Source of the DNA: an uncultured Bacteroidales bacterium
GTDB taxonomy: Bacteria; Bacteroidota; Bacteroidia; Bacteroidales; Muribaculaceae
Reading direction: 5' to 3'
NCBI GenBank assembly: GCA_902777835.1
Contig: CACYVC010000019.1
Coordinates: 1-56,902 of the forward strand
Length of the DNA: 56,902 nucleotides
Made by a program: the position numbers and the translations under genes. Positions 17,340-25,852 of this stretch are shown here, piece by piece. The number at the start of each line of letters is the position of its first letter. The first letter of the stretch is position 1. A model generated the notes under the pieces. The model searched no databases. It saw nothing but the letters and a program-made list of their open reading frames with translations, and was not told the origin of the DNA.

Positions 17340-18704
17340 ATGGAAAGAAAAAAGTTTTTATTAAATGAGAATGACATTCCCCAAGCATGGTATAATGTTA
17401 TTCCTGACATGGCGCAGAAGCCAGCTCCTCTAATCCACCCAGCAACAAAACAACCCCTGAAAGCCGAAGATCTTTATCCGATCTTCTCGAAAGCTGCTTC
17501 AGAGCAGGAACTTAACACCACCGATAGTTGGATTGAGATTCCAGAAGCGGTGAGGGAGATGTATCGCATTTGGCGACCAACGCCGTTAGTTAGAGCAACT
17601 GGTTTGGAAAAACTTCTAGACACTCCAGCACACATATATTTTAAGAATGAGAGTGTGAGCCCAGTTGGTTCACACAAGCTCAACTCAGCTTTGGCGCAGG
17701 CATACTATTGCAAACAGGAGGGCGTGACCAACATCACAACCGAGACAGGAGCGGGACAATGGGGCGCTGCCTTGTCACTTGCAGCCAAACACTTTGGACT
17801 GGAGCTTGCCGTGTATATGGTAAAGATTTCATATAACCAGAAGCCATATCGCCGTTCGATGATGCAGACCTATGGCGCAGAAGTCATCTCCTCGCCAAGC
17901 ATGTCAACCAAAGCGGGAAGAAAGATAATAACTGATAATCCTACTTATCAAGGTTCTCTAGGAACTGCCATCAGTGAAGCTGTGGAACTTGCCATTAGCA
18001 CTCCAAACTGCAAATATGTGCTTGGTTCGGTGCTTAATCATGTTGCGCTTCATCAAACTGTTATTGGACTAGAGGCCGAGAAGCAGATGGCTATGGCCGA
18101 AGAATATCCTGATGTGGTTATAGCATGTTTTGGTGGCGGTAGCAACTTCGCTGGTTTGTCATTTCCTTTCTTAAGGCATAAACTAAACGGAGAAACCCCA
18201 GACACTCGCTTTATCGCTGCCGAGCCAGCTTCGTGCCCGAAGTTGACACGAGGCGTGTTCCAGTATGACTTTGGCGATGAAGCTGGATATACTCCGTTGA
18301 TTCCTATGTACACTCTTGGTCATAACTTCTGCCCAGCCAACATTCACGCTGGTGGACTCCGCTATCATGGTGGCGGCGCGATAATCAGCCAGCTGAAACA
18401 TGATAACATTATTGATGCCGTAGATATTCCTCAACTTGAGTCATTCAAAGCAGCAACTATGTTTGCTCGCAGTGAGGGTATTATCCCTGCCCCCGAGTCG
18501 TCGCACGCTATTGCGGCAACCATCAACGAAGCGCTCAAATGTAAGGTTAGCGGTGAGAAAAAGACGATACTCTTTAATCTTTCGGGTCACGGCTTGATTG
18601 ATATGGCAGCCTACGACCGTTATTTTGCAAATGACTTGACAAACTATGAAGTTACTGCCGAGGATATAGCAAAAACAACCAAAGATTTAGAAAAACTGCT
18701 TTGA
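17340..18704 (+). CDS. TrpB2-type tryptophan synthase beta-like enzyme
   Basis: A PLP enzyme of 454 residues, longer than canonical TrpB (about 400) and typical of the TrpB2 branch. Lys113 in GSHKLN is the expected Schiff-base lysine. ETGAGQWG and the phosphate-binding loop FGGGSNF are also present. TrpB2 can join indole and serine into tryptophan and often acts without TrpA. No trpA or other trp gene is nearby, so it may salvage indole. A TATATTTG -7 box lies at 17294-17301. It diverges from the His/Cys-rich gene. Confidence 0.93.
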   Translation: MERKKFLLNENDIPQAWYNVIPDMAQKPAPLIHPATKQPLKAEDLYPIFSKAASEQELNTTDSWIEIPEAVREMYRIWRPTPLVRATGLEKLLDTPAHIYFKNESVSPVGSHKLNSALAQAYYCKQEGVTNITTETGAGQWGAALSLAAKHFGLELAVYMVKISYNQKPYRRSMMQTYGAEVISSPSMSTKAGRKIITDNPTYQGSLGTAISEAVELAISTPNCKYVLGSVLNHVALHQTVIGLEAEKQMAMAEEYPDVVIACFGGGSNFAGLSFPFLRHKLNGETPDTRFIAAEPASCPKLTRGVFQYDFGDEAGYTPLIPMYTLGHNFCPANIHAGGLRYHGGGAIISQLKHDNIIDAVDIPQLESFKAATMFARSEGIIPAPESSHAIAATINEALKCKVSGEKKTILFNLSGHGLIDMAAYDRYFANDLTNYEVTAEDIAKTTKDLEKLL

Positions 18705-18735
18705 CACATTGTTAATAACTTTCCTGTTTTTAATG

Positions 18736-18765
18736 TTGATATTGATATAGAATTATATATCTTTG
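18736..18765 (+). promoter_or_regulatory. Promoter of tdk, nearly leaderless
   Basis: TTG (18736-18738), 19-nt spacer, TATCTTTG (18758-18765). The start codon begins only 8 nt after the -7 box, so the 5' leader would be a few nucleotides or absent. Confidence 0.65.
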
Positions 18766-18773
18766 CGGTTGCT

Positions 18774-19403
18774 ATGAACGGACGAGGAAAGTTATATTTC
18801 AAATACGGAACTATGGGTTCGGCAAAGACTGCTTTGTTGCTCACTCAAGCCTATAATTTTGAGGAGCGTGGACTTAAGTACTTGTGCATGAAACCCATCA
18901 TCGACAACCGTGAGAAAGAGAACGTGATACGCTCCCGCATCGGCATAGAGCGTGAGTGCAGTTGGATTTATCGAGAGATGAATATCTACGAGTACTTAAG
19001 CGAGCTTTATGAGAGCAGCTTGGTGGTCAAGGATTGGATTCTCATTGATGAAGCACAGTTCCTGAGTGAGGAGCAGATCGACCAGCTGGCGCGCATCGTT
19101 GATGACTATGGCACTAATGTGGTGTGTTACGGATTGCGCACCGACTTCCAGTCACATCTTTTTGATGGCTCAAGGCGCCTGTTTGAGATTGCTGACTCGA
19201 TAGAGGAGATTAAATCCACATGTGCCTGTGGTCGTAAGACTAGCATTAATGCCCGCATTGATGCCCAAGGCAACATTGTTACCGATGGCAACCAAGTTGA
19301 GATTGGTGGCGATGACCGCTACGTGGCGTTGTGCCGCAGCTGCTGGCGCAACAAGCGCATAGAGAGCGCTGAGCGTAATTCTCTGAAGTTCAAGAGCGAA
19401 TAA
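18774..19403 (+). CDS. tdk: Thymidine kinase
   Basis: Phosphorylates thymidine to dTMP with ATP in pyrimidine salvage; cytosolic. The 209 residues match the type II (TK1-like) family. There is a P-loop GTMGSAKT (12-19), a Walker B-like DEAQF (92-96), and a zinc ribbon made by Cys150/Cys152 (CAC) and Cys187/Cys190 (CRSC). The P-loop uses Thr-Met-Gly-Ser where many relatives have Pro-Met-Phe-Ser. A consensus promoter stands almost directly on the start codon. It is followed by a hairpin that also serves the convergent gene. Confidence 0.93.
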   Translation: MNGRGKLYFKYGTMGSAKTALLLTQAYNFEERGLKYLCMKPIIDNREKENVIRSRIGIERECSWIYREMNIYEYLSELYESSLVVKDWILIDEAQFLSEEQIDQLARIVDDYGTNVVCYGLRTDFQSHLFDGSRRLFEIADSIEEIKSTCACGRKTSINARIDAQGNIVTDGNQVEIGGDDRYVALCRSCWRNKRIESAERNSLKFKSE

Positions 19404-19419
19404 AGTTTATTTAATAAAG

Positions 19420-19459
19420 ACTGCGGCTTGTGGTGATTGGTGTCATCGCAAGCCGCAGT
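19420..19459. terminator. Terminator hairpin between tdk and a convergent gene
   Basis: An 11-bp perfect stem (ACTGCGGCTTG at 19420-19430 with 19449-19459) closes an 18-nt loop and is followed by a weakly T-rich tract. It is placed to serve both converging genes. Confidence 0.65.
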
Positions 19460-19477
19460 TGCTTTGTTGCTTCTTGT

Positions 19478-19828
19478 TTACTTGTTCTTGTCAGGGTCAA
19501 ACATTTTGTTAATTACCCAGTTGACAACAGAGAGGATAATGCTGAAAAGTACTGCAGCCCCGAAACCATCGACATGGAAATATGGTTCTCCAATTATCTT
19601 TGCACAGAGCAGAACCATCAAGCCGTTAATGACCAATAAGAAAAGTCCCAAAGTGACAATCGTAACGGGTATCGACAAAAATTTAATAATAGGTTTGATG
19701 AAGGTGTTTATGGCACCTAATACCACTGCCACAACGGCAGCAACCCACCATGGTTCGATGTGAACGCTATCCATGATCAATGCTGTGGTAAGAACAGCGA
19801 CAGTCGAAAGAATTAGTCTTGCAAGCAT
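19478..19828 (-). CDS. Phage holin family (PF04020-like) small membrane protein
   Basis: A protein of 116 residues with four predicted membrane helices. The segment GAINTFIKPIIKFLSIPVTIVTLG is the hallmark of the family formerly called mycobacteriophage-type holin (PF04020). These proteins are common single-copy chromosomal genes in Bacteroidota and no phage gene is present here, so a lysis role is not implied. The function is unknown. The short basic tail (DPDKNK) faces the cytoplasm if both ends are inside. Confidence 0.8.
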   Translation of the reverse strand: MLARLILSTVAVLTTALIMDSVHIEPWWVAAVVAVVLGAINTFIKPIIKFLSIPVTIVTLGLFLLVINGLMVLLCAKIIGEPYFHVDGFGAAVLFSIILSVVNWVINKMFDPDKNK

Positions 19829-19891
19829 AGGGTAGAATAGTTATAAGTCTTAAATGAGCATTTTAATTTGGTAACTCGTTAAATAATCAAA

Positions 19892-20941
19892 TTAATTATT
19901 TATCGTCATTTCGCCGCAGATGTCACGCTGAAGGTATTTTTTAACTTGATTCGTAGTCATGCCTTTGCCAAAGAGATACATCATCTTGGTAATGGCTGCC
20001 TCACTGGTAATGTCGTTGCCACTGATGACTCCTGCTTTAGCCAGAGTGTTACCAGTATCGTATAGGCTGCTGTTAACTGAGCCATTGCCGCATTGAGTTA
20101 CGTTCAAGATTACGATGCCACGTTTAATGGCTTCTGCTATTGGTTTTGTGAACCATTCCCCGCTTGGGCTGTTGCCTGCACCATAGGTTTTAAGGACAAT
20201 GCCTTTCACCGATGGAGTGTTGAGTTGGTATTCCAGCATCTCTTTTGTTAGACCAGGATGCAGGACAATGACCATCACATTAGGGTCCATAGTATCGTGG
20301 ACGATAAGCGGGCGGTTGTGGTCGGAGCGATATAAAACCTTCTCGCGGTATGTTATGTCGAGCCCGATGTTGGCAAGTTCGGGATAGTTGTTGCTCATGA
20401 AGGCGTTGAAGTTGTCGGCGCTCACCTTAGAACTTCGGTTGCCGCGCAGCAGGTGGTTCTCAAAGAGAATAGCAACCTCATTGATCATAGCCTCTCCGTG
20501 AGAGTTGCGGGCAGCAGCAATTTGTAGGGCGGTGAGCAGATTTTCCTCTCCATCGGTGCGTACCTCGCCAATGGGTAGCTGAGAACCTGTTATGATAACT
20601 GGTTTATCAAGGTTTTCAAGCATAAAGCTCAATGCCGAGGCTGTGTAGGCCATAGTATCAGTGCCGTGAAGCACCACAAAACCGTCATAATTGTCGTAAT
20701 TTGCCTCCACCTCTTTAGCAATCATGCTCCAGTGCGATGGATTCATGTTGCTGCTGTCGATGGGTGGGTTGAATTGTATATTTCCTATCTCGTAGTCAAG
20801 TTTCTTGATTTTAGGCACGTTGTCGATAAGGTGGCTGAAGTCGAATGGCTTGAGGACTTTGCTCACGGGGTCCTCAATCATGCCAATGGTTCCACCTGTG
20901 TAGATTATCAGGATTTTTGGTTTAGCGTTGTTCTTAATCAT
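19892..20941 (-). CDS. ansA: Type I (cytoplasmic) L-asparaginase
   Basis: Hydrolyses asparagine to aspartate and ammonia. The protein of 349 residues has no signal peptide, which points to the cytoplasmic type. The two threonine motifs of the family are present: YTGGTIGMI near residue 14 and HGTDTMAYTAS near residue 89, giving the two catalytic Thr residues plus the Lys/Asp pair. The C-terminal domain contains TYGAGNSP. It lies 40 nt downstream of the first esterase gene on the same strand, so some co-transcription is possible, but nothing functional ties them. Confidence 0.93.
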   Translation of the reverse strand: MIKNNAKPKILIIYTGGTIGMIEDPVSKVLKPFDFSHLIDNVPKIKKLDYEIGNIQFNPPIDSSNMNPSHWSMIAKEVEANYDNYDGFVVLHGTDTMAYTASALSFMLENLDKPVIITGSQLPIGEVRTDGEENLLTALQIAAARNSHGEAMINEVAILFENHLLRGNRSSKVSADNFNAFMSNNYPELANIGLDITYREKVLYRSDHNRPLIVHDTMDPNVMVIVLHPGLTKEMLEYQLNTPSVKGIVLKTYGAGNSPSGEWFTKPIAEAIKRGIVILNVTQCGNGSVNSSLYDTGNTLAKAGVISGNDITSEAAITKMMYLFGKGMTTNQVKKYLQRDICGEMTINN

Positions 20942-20981
20942 AGCGAATATAGTAATAGAAAGTAGTTAAATAATAACAGTG

Positions 20982-21932
20982 TCAACGATCTCCCATCTCT
21001 ATCATGTGGATGCGATTGGAGAATGAATTAAGGTGCTGTTTGAGCGATTCCACCCAGTAATCCCATGAGTGACGACCGGGGCGCTCGCTGTATTCATGCT
21101 TAATCTTGCGCTCCTTTAAGGCGGCGTGTAGAGCACGGTTATCCTTAATGAAGATGTCTTTTAATCCGTCATCGATGATAATGAACTGTTCATTTTCATT
21201 CTTGAGAGTTGGAACTAAGTTTATCACTGAGTGACTCTTCCATGACGCTTCGTTATCGTCATATTTTCCTAATCGTTTGTCGATTTTGTAGTGGTCTTTG
21301 ATGGCTGTTATATCAACACCGCCGCTCATGCTGCCACACATGCCGTAGATGTCAGGGTGTCGCCAAGCGAGCCACAGGGCTCCGTGACCTCCCATGCTCA
21401 GGCCTGTAATAGCGCGGTGCTTGCGGTCGTTAATTGTGCGGTAGTTGCTTTCGATATAGTTTCTCAGTTCTTGAGAGACATAGGTCTCAAACTGATAACT
21501 TGGGTCAATAGGGGAGTCAAAATACCAACTGTCCTGCCCGTCGGGACATACGATAATAAAACCGTATTGATTGGCATGTTTTGTGAGGTCAACGTGATTC
21601 TGCCAAGCCATGTAATCGTCGCTGTATCCATGCAGCAGATACAGCACTGGATAGGTCGTGGTTTTATCTTTAAAATACTGTTCTGGGAGGACGACAAGAT
21701 TAGAAATGCATCTTCCCATCTTCTCGCTTTTCATCTCAACAACTTGAAGTTGAGTGTTATTGTTGGTCTCTGGTTTGGAAGTAGGACGGCCAGCTTTGTT
21801 ATTAGTAGCCTTTTTTGTTGTTTTGACCTTTGGTTCCGACGCTTGTGAGCTATTCTCGTTTGCCTTGCAACTAATGCAGCACGTGGCAAAGAGAACAATG
21901 CAAGCCAATATTTTGACGAATTGAAGTTTCAT
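20982..21932 (-). CDS. Esterase D-like alpha/beta hydrolase, lipoprotein (esterase 1)
   Basis: A predicted lipoprotein (lipobox CISC, Cys22) of 316 residues with a Thr/Asn/Lys linker before a hydrolase of the esterase-D/antigen-85 group. Ser179 in GLSMGGHGA is the nucleophile and His288 in PGRHSWDYW the base, with the acid near Asp254-Asp259. Such secreted enzymes often act as feruloyl, acetylxylan or other carbohydrate esterases, but the substrate is not readable and no polysaccharide locus is nearby. It is a paralog of the next gene upstream; the two share long identical stretches (DGQDSWYFDSPIDP). A heptamer array lies just before its start codon. Confidence 0.85.
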   Translation of the reverse strand: MKLQFVKILACIVLFATCCISCKANENSSQASEPKVKTTKKATNNKAGRPTSKPETNNNTQLQVVEMKSEKMGRCISNLVVLPEQYFKDKTTTYPVLYLLHGYSDDYMAWQNHVDLTKHANQYGFIIVCPDGQDSWYFDSPIDPSYQFETYVSQELRNYIESNYRTINDRKHRAITGLSMGGHGALWLAWRHPDIYGMCGSMSGGVDITAIKDHYKIDKRLGKYDDNEASWKSHSVINLVPTLKNENEQFIIIDDGLKDIFIKDNRALHAALKERKIKHEYSERPGRHSWDYWVESLKQHLNSFSNRIHMIEMGDR

Positions 21933-21937
21933 AACTT

Positions 21938-21958
21938 TCGTTTATCGTTTTTCGTTTA
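21938..21958. repeat. Heptanucleotide array, three TCGTTTN units
   Basis: TCGTTTA, TCGTTTT and TCGTTTA, starting 6 nt upstream of the esterase 1 start codon. Same family as the long array at 52342. Confidence 0.6.
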
Positions 21959-22021
21959 TTGAAGATAGTGTTGTGAGTAGATGCAATGCAATCTCTATCC
22001 CCTCACCTTTAAGCCTAAACT

Positions 22022-22034
22022 TGCGCGAAGCGCA
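22022..22034. repeat. GCGAAGC mini-hairpin after esterase 2
   Basis: TGCGCGAAGCGCA, identical to the copies at 12289 and 23023. It lies 4 nt past the stop codon of esterase 2 (minus strand). Confidence 0.8.
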
Positions 22035-22038
22035 CCAA

Positions 22039-22938
22039 TCACTTCACTCCACTATTGAATGCTTTATGGAAAAACAGCACTTGATAATCGAGGGCATTAA
22101 CCCAGTAATTCCAATTGTGCGCACCTGGCCTGACGATATAGTCGTGAGGTATGCCCTGCTTGTCGAGGGCCTCATGGAGAGCGTTGTTCTCATTGATGAA
22201 AATGTCTTTGTTTCCATCGTCAATTATGATGTTCTGACCTGGCACAAGTGTGGAAACAAGATTTGTGACCGAATGTTCACGCCACACGTCCTTGTTGCTC
22301 TCGTAGTCTCCTAGCCTTTCATTGATTTTCCATTTGTTGGGAAAGTTATAGATGTCAACACCACCACTCATGCTGCCGCAGGAGCCATATATCTCAGGAT
22401 GACGCCATGCCAGCCATAGTGCACCATGCCCACCCATGCTGAGTCCTGTTATTGCACGGTACTTGGGATGATTGAGAGTGCGGTAATGTGTCTCGATATA
22501 GCTTCGCAACTCTTGGGTGACATAGGTCTCGAATTGGAAGGTGGGGTCGATAGGGGAGTCGAAGTACCAACTGTCTTGCCCGTCGGGGCACACAAAAATG
22601 ACACTGTATTGTGATGCAAGTGAGCGCAGGTCGGCTTTTCGAGGCCAGTCGCGATAACTACCCCAAGCTCCATGCAGGAGGTAAATAACTGGAAACGCTT
22701 GGTATCGGTATTCTTTTTGAGAGTATTGAGCTGGCAAAACTACGGTGTTCTTTATGCTTCGCCCCATCTTGTTACTCATTACTTCGATGGTATCTACCAC
22801 GTCGAGTTTCTTCTCGGCATTGGCGATTGCCTGGTCATAGATTTCAGGAACTGGTGGTGTCACTTTTTGTGCATTGCTTGTGCCGAAGCACATAGCAACT
22901 ATAGCAATGACAATTTGGAGTTTGATGGTTGTTTTCAT
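22039..22938 (-). CDS. Esterase D-like alpha/beta hydrolase, secreted (esterase 2)
   Basis: A protein of 299 residues with a signal peptide cut after SNAQ (no lipobox) and the same fold as esterase 1. Ser167 is in GLSMGGHGA, and a His lies in PGAHNWNYW near the end. The pair arose by tandem duplication, then one copy became a lipoprotein and the other a soluble secreted form. It is about 100 nt upstream of esterase 1 in the same direction. The shared motif DGQDSWYFDSPIDP before the nucleophile likely shapes the acyl pocket. The substrate is unknown. Confidence 0.85.
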   Translation of the reverse strand: MKTTIKLQIVIAIVAMCFGTSNAQKVTPPVPEIYDQAIANAEKKLDVVDTIEVMSNKMGRSIKNTVVLPAQYSQKEYRYQAFPVIYLLHGAWGSYRDWPRKADLRSLASQYSVIFVCPDGQDSWYFDSPIDPTFQFETYVTQELRSYIETHYRTLNHPKYRAITGLSMGGHGALWLAWRHPEIYGSCGSMSGGVDIYNFPNKWKINERLGDYESNKDVWREHSVTNLVSTLVPGQNIIIDDGNKDIFINENNALHEALDKQGIPHDYIVRPGAHNWNYWVNALDYQVLFFHKAFNSGVK

Positions 22939-23022
22939 TTTACTATTAGTATTTTGTTTTTCGTCAATCTTTTATAGATGAAAGTGGAACGACTCTAAAC
23001 TTTCACATCTAACTACAAAACT

Positions 23023-23035
23023 TGCGCGAAGCGCA
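23023..23035. repeat. GCGAAGC mini-hairpin after tadA
   Basis: TGCGCGAAGCGCA directly abuts the tadA stop codon (23036-23038, minus strand). Beyond it a hairpin (GATGAAAGT near 22977 with ACTTTCACATC near 22999) may end the tadA transcript. Confidence 0.8.
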
Positions 23036-23482
23036 CTATCGTTTTTTCTTGAAAAAGTCGGTCATCAGTTTGGAGCATTGCTCCTCGAGAACTCCAGCGG
23101 TTACTGAGGTCTTCTTGTGGAAGGGGCTGTCGCAAAAGCAGTGGTAGCCACGCTTGTCGTCGGTCGCTCCATACACGATGCGTGAAATCTGGCTCCAGCC
23201 GAGGGCTCCAGCGCACATTAGGCAAGGCTCTACAGTAACATACAGCGTGCAGTCCTTGAGATATTTTCCTCCGAGGGTGCCTTGTGCGGCTGTGATGGCT
23301 TGCATCTCGGCATGAGCAGTGACGTCGGTGAGCGTCTCGGTGAGGTTGTGTCCTCGAGCTATCACACGGCCTTGACTCACAATAACAGCGCCGATGGGCA
23401 CCTCGTCACGTTTTTGTGCTTCAAGTGCCTCGTTCAATGCCAATTGCATGAATCTCTCATCGTCGTTGATAGGTGAAGCCAT
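23036..23482 (-). CDS. tadA: tRNA adenosine(34) deaminase
   Basis: Converts A34 to inosine in the tRNA-Arg(ACG) wobble position. The protein of 148 residues has the cytidine/deoxycytidylate deaminase zinc site: His57 and Glu59 in HAEMQ, then Cys87 and Cys90 in PCLMC. The tail residues FFKKKR match TadA ends in the phylum. Guanine deaminase relatives lack this tail, so tadA is the better call. It is cytosolic and single-gene; neighbours on both sides are unrelated secreted proteins. Confidence 0.92.
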   Translation of the reverse strand: MASPINDDERFMQLALNEALEAQKRDEVPIGAVIVSQGRVIARGHNLTETLTDVTAHAEMQAITAAQGTLGGKYLKDCTLYVTVEPCLMCAGALGWSQISRIVYGATDDKRGYHCFCDSPFHKKTSVTAGVLEEQCSKLMTDFFKKKR

Positions 23483-23522
23483 AATTTCTTTTGTAGTTTA
23501 GGTTGAGGAATTATAAAAGATT

Positions 23523-23550
23523 GTGCATTGAGTATTATGAATTATGCATT
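23523..23550. repeat. Heptanucleotide array, four NNGNATT-like units
   Basis: GTGCATT, GAGTATT, ATGAATT and ATGCATT in register. The last unit touches the stop codon of the LRR gene on the minus strand. The GTGCATT unit is the one repeated inside the RsmF-like gene. Confidence 0.6.
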
Positions 23551-24710
23551 TAAATAAATATCTTCTTTACGTAGCTCCCAACCTTTACTATATAAACCCT
23601 GTTGCGAGGCAAGTCTATAACTTGCGAGTCACTTGAGATACGCTGGTAATAGAGCTTGCCGCTCATGTCCCACACGCTGGTCCACTTCATATAGGTGTCG
23701 GTATAGATATATATAGTGCCAAAGTGTGCAACTATGATGGGCTCAGGCTCTATAGGGAATGCGTCATCAATGAGTTGCTCAATGCCGGTTGTCTTTTCCA
23801 CAGTGACGTTGAACGGGTCGCTGTCGAACATTAACGAGGTTGGAACAATGGTGTAATTGGTATTGTGGTCCAAGGCGGGAAGATAGAAATGGTTAGCCGA
23901 TGTAACAGCTACGAGTTCATCGTTCTCGTCATAAATCTTGTAAGCGAGATTATTGCCGAGGGTGATTTTCTTCCAGTCTTGATTATAGGACTCGCCGTTA
24001 AATTCCATAGTGGGGTAGAAGTCATCGCTGGGGAATAGTGTGAAAGTGTCAACGTTGCCCCACACGGTATCGTCGCTGTAAGAGTCGATGGTTTCGTCGT
24101 CGGCAACAACGAGATCAACGCCATGCACTCCGCCAAAGGTGTTGTCGCCCAGCGTGATTGGCGCTTCGGTAGCGGCGCTGTATATTTCATAGAGGTTATG
24201 GCAACCGTCAAACGCGTAGTCGTCGATATATTTCAGCGAGGCAGGCAGCATCACGGTGTGAAGCATCGCGCAGTCTTGGAATGCGCCTTCTCCAATGTCT
24301 TTAATGCCCTCAGAAAGAACTATGTTTACAAGGCTAGTACCCGTGAAGCAGTGGTCGGGAATCTCTTTAAGATCAAGAGGTAGCGTTACATCGCTCAAAT
24401 CGGTGGCGAATGCAAAGGCGTTTTCTTCGATACGACTTACTGAATTGGGAATGACGACTTCTGTCACTTTAGAGTGAGCAAAAGCACCCTCTGCGATAGC
24501 GACAACTCGATAATTCTCTCCATCATAGTTTACCGTGCTCGGGATGATGTAAATGCCTTCATAGGCATTAAGGCCATCAATAATATTTTGGTCCACAGCC
24601 ACTTCGTGGTGATGGCCAGTGAGGCTATAGACAATGCCTCCACTAACAAAATCACCTGCCCAAGTGCTGATGGATAGAATAGTAAATAATAATGTAAAAA
24701 TGTATCTCAT
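23550..24710 (-). CDS. BspA-like LRR protein with type IX-like C-terminal domain
   Basis: A secreted protein of 386 residues with a signal peptide (cut near STWAGDF) and about six LRR_5 units between residues 50 and 200 (VTEVVIPNSVSRIEENAFAF and similar). A non-repeat region follows, then a C-terminal segment ending WDMSGKLYYQ...YIVKVGSYVKKIFI. That end resembles type IX secretion (Por) sorting domains, so the protein may be exported across the outer membrane and anchored. The units are not identical at DNA level, unlike the gene at 10137. A promoter-bearing repeat (copy B) lies 34 nt upstream. Confidence 0.85.
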   Translation of the reverse strand: MRYIFTLLFTILSISTWAGDFVSGGIVYSLTGHHHEVAVDQNIIDGLNAYEGIYIIPSTVNYDGENYRVVAIAEGAFAHSKVTEVVIPNSVSRIEENAFAFATDLSDVTLPLDLKEIPDHCFTGTSLVNIVLSEGIKDIGEGAFQDCAMLHTVMLPASLKYIDDYAFDGCHNLYEIYSAATEAPITLGDNTFGGVHGVDLVVADDETIDSYSDDTVWGNVDTFTLFPSDDFYPTMEFNGESYNQDWKKITLGNNLAYKIYDENDELVAVTSANHFYLPALDHNTNYTIVPTSLMFDSDPFNVTVEKTTGIEQLIDDAFPIEPEPIIVAHFGTIYIYTDTYMKWTSVWDMSGKLYYQRISSDSQVIDLPRNRVYIVKVGSYVKKIFI

Positions 24711-24744
24711 CTCTATTGAAGTAGCAAATTTTGATTTTAACTTA

Positions 24745-24838
24745 CAAAGTTAGTGCAAACCGAGAGAAATACAAAATGAAAATCAAAGTTTTTCATTTTT
24801 ATTTCCTAGAAGTAGCCTAATTTATCTAAAATTAGTGC
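24745..24838 (-). repeat. Promoter-bearing repeat, copy B (toward the LRR gene)
   Basis: On the minus strand: TTG (24772-24774), the 19-nt spacer TATTTCTCTCGGTTTGCAC, and TAACTTTG (24745-24752). The element body has a hairpin of A-rich and T-rich arms and ends in AGCCTAATTTATCTAAAATT. It is oriented so that its promoter drives the LRR gene at 24710. Confidence 0.8.
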
Positions 24839-24866
24839 AAAATTCTTGATATGTCTAACTCTAACC

Positions 24867-25658
24867 TTAAATATTGCTCTGCCTTTGCCTTACTGCTTCA
24901 AAAAGAAGGATGGCAGTGGAGACCGAGACGTTAAGGGAGTCGAGTTGTCCTTGCATTGGTATGCGTATGTGTGCAGTGGCGGCTTCTCGCCAGGCGTTAG
25001 TGAGACCTGTTGCCTCAGTGCCCATTACAATTGCTGTGGCGCCACGCATGGGGGTGTCGTAATAGGGTTCACTGTCTTGAAGTTGGGCTGTAAGGATGCT
25101 GATGTTGTTGTCTTTAAGGAAACTGATACATTCGTCGCTTGTGCATGCCACACAAGGAACAGTGAAAATGGCGCCAATAGAGCTGCGTATTAGGTTAGGG
25201 TTGTAGAGGTCGGTCAATGGGTCACACACGATGACAGAGGTGGCATGTGCAGCGTCGGCACTGCGTAGCACAGCCCCGATGTTACCTGGTTTCTCCACTC
25301 CCTCGAGCACAACGATGAGTGGGTTGTCGCCTAGACTGATGTCGCTCAGCGCCAGTTGGCGTGGCTGCACGATTGCCATCACTCCTTCGGTAGAACCACG
25401 ATAGGCAATCTTGTCATAGACCTGAGGAGTGACTTCCACCATCTCGGCTTTTGCGACGTTCAGGTTGCCAATGCTGAATAAGGCCGGGCAGTAAATCACC
25501 GTTTCTACCTTAAAACCAGCGTTGATGCAATGCTGCAGTTCTCGTGCTCCTTCAACGACGATGAGTTGCTCGCTGCGACGCAGCTGCGCCTTTTGCTGCA
25601 GCGCCATTAAGTGCTTGATGCGTGGGTTTTGGGTGCTTGTAATGCGAAGAATGTCCAT
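24867..25658 (-). CDS. TrmH/SpoU (SPOUT) family RNA 2'-O-methyltransferase
   Basis: A protein of 263 residues starting MDILRITSTQNPRIKHL. An N-terminal substrate-binding domain of the L30e-like type (about 1-90) precedes a SPOUT knot with all three motifs: EGVEKPGNIGAVLRSADA, IVMGTEATGL and IPMQGQLDSLNVSVSTAIL. It transfers a methyl group from SAM to a ribose 2'-OH of rRNA or tRNA; which nucleotide is not clear. I reject the upstream start at 25730 because the extra 24 residues fall inside promoter repeat copy C. Only 20 nt separate the -7 box from the ATG. Confidence 0.9.
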   Translation of the reverse strand: MDILRITSTQNPRIKHLMALQQKAQLRRSEQLIVVEGARELQHCINAGFKVETVIYCPALFSIGNLNVAKAEMVEVTPQVYDKIAYRGSTEGVMAIVQPRQLALSDISLGDNPLIVVLEGVEKPGNIGAVLRSADAAHATSVIVCDPLTDLYNPNLIRSSIGAIFTVPCVACTSDECISFLKDNNISILTAQLQDSEPYYDTPMRGATAIVMGTEATGLTNAWREAATAHIRIPMQGQLDSLNVSVSTAILLFEAVRQRQSNI

Positions 25659-25678
25659 TTTGCTTTGATGATTTTTTA

Positions 25679-25759
25679 CAAAATTAGTGCAAACCGAGAG
25701 AAATACAAAATGAAAATCAAAGTTTTTCATTTTATTTGCGAGGTGCAGCCTAATATATC
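25679..25759 (-). repeat. Promoter-bearing repeat, copy C (toward the SPOUT gene)
   Basis: On the minus strand: TTG (25706-25708), spacer identical to copy B, and TAATTTTG (25679-25686). The internal hairpin arms are 25701-25716 and 25723-25737. Its far end joins copy D, sharing the AAAATTAGTGCAA segment. Confidence 0.85.
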
Positions 25760-25852
25760 TAAAATTAGTGCAAGTCGAGAGCAGAACAAAACAATAAACT
25801 AAGTTTTTTTATTTTTTATGCCTAGGCGCAGCCAATTTATCTAAAAATAGTT
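25760..25852 (-). repeat. Promoter-bearing repeat, copy D (tandem with C)
   Basis: Diverged copy in tandem with C. TTG is at 25787-25789, the spacer of 19 nt ends CGACTTGCAC, and the -7 position reads TAATTTTA (25760-25767). Its right end (GGCGCAGCCAATTTATC) leads into a separate + strand -7 box. Confidence 0.7.

Noticed and set aside
19478-19828. Phage lysis module because of the holin-type name
   Set aside because: No phage genes occur nearby, and this family is common in Bacteroidota chromosomes.
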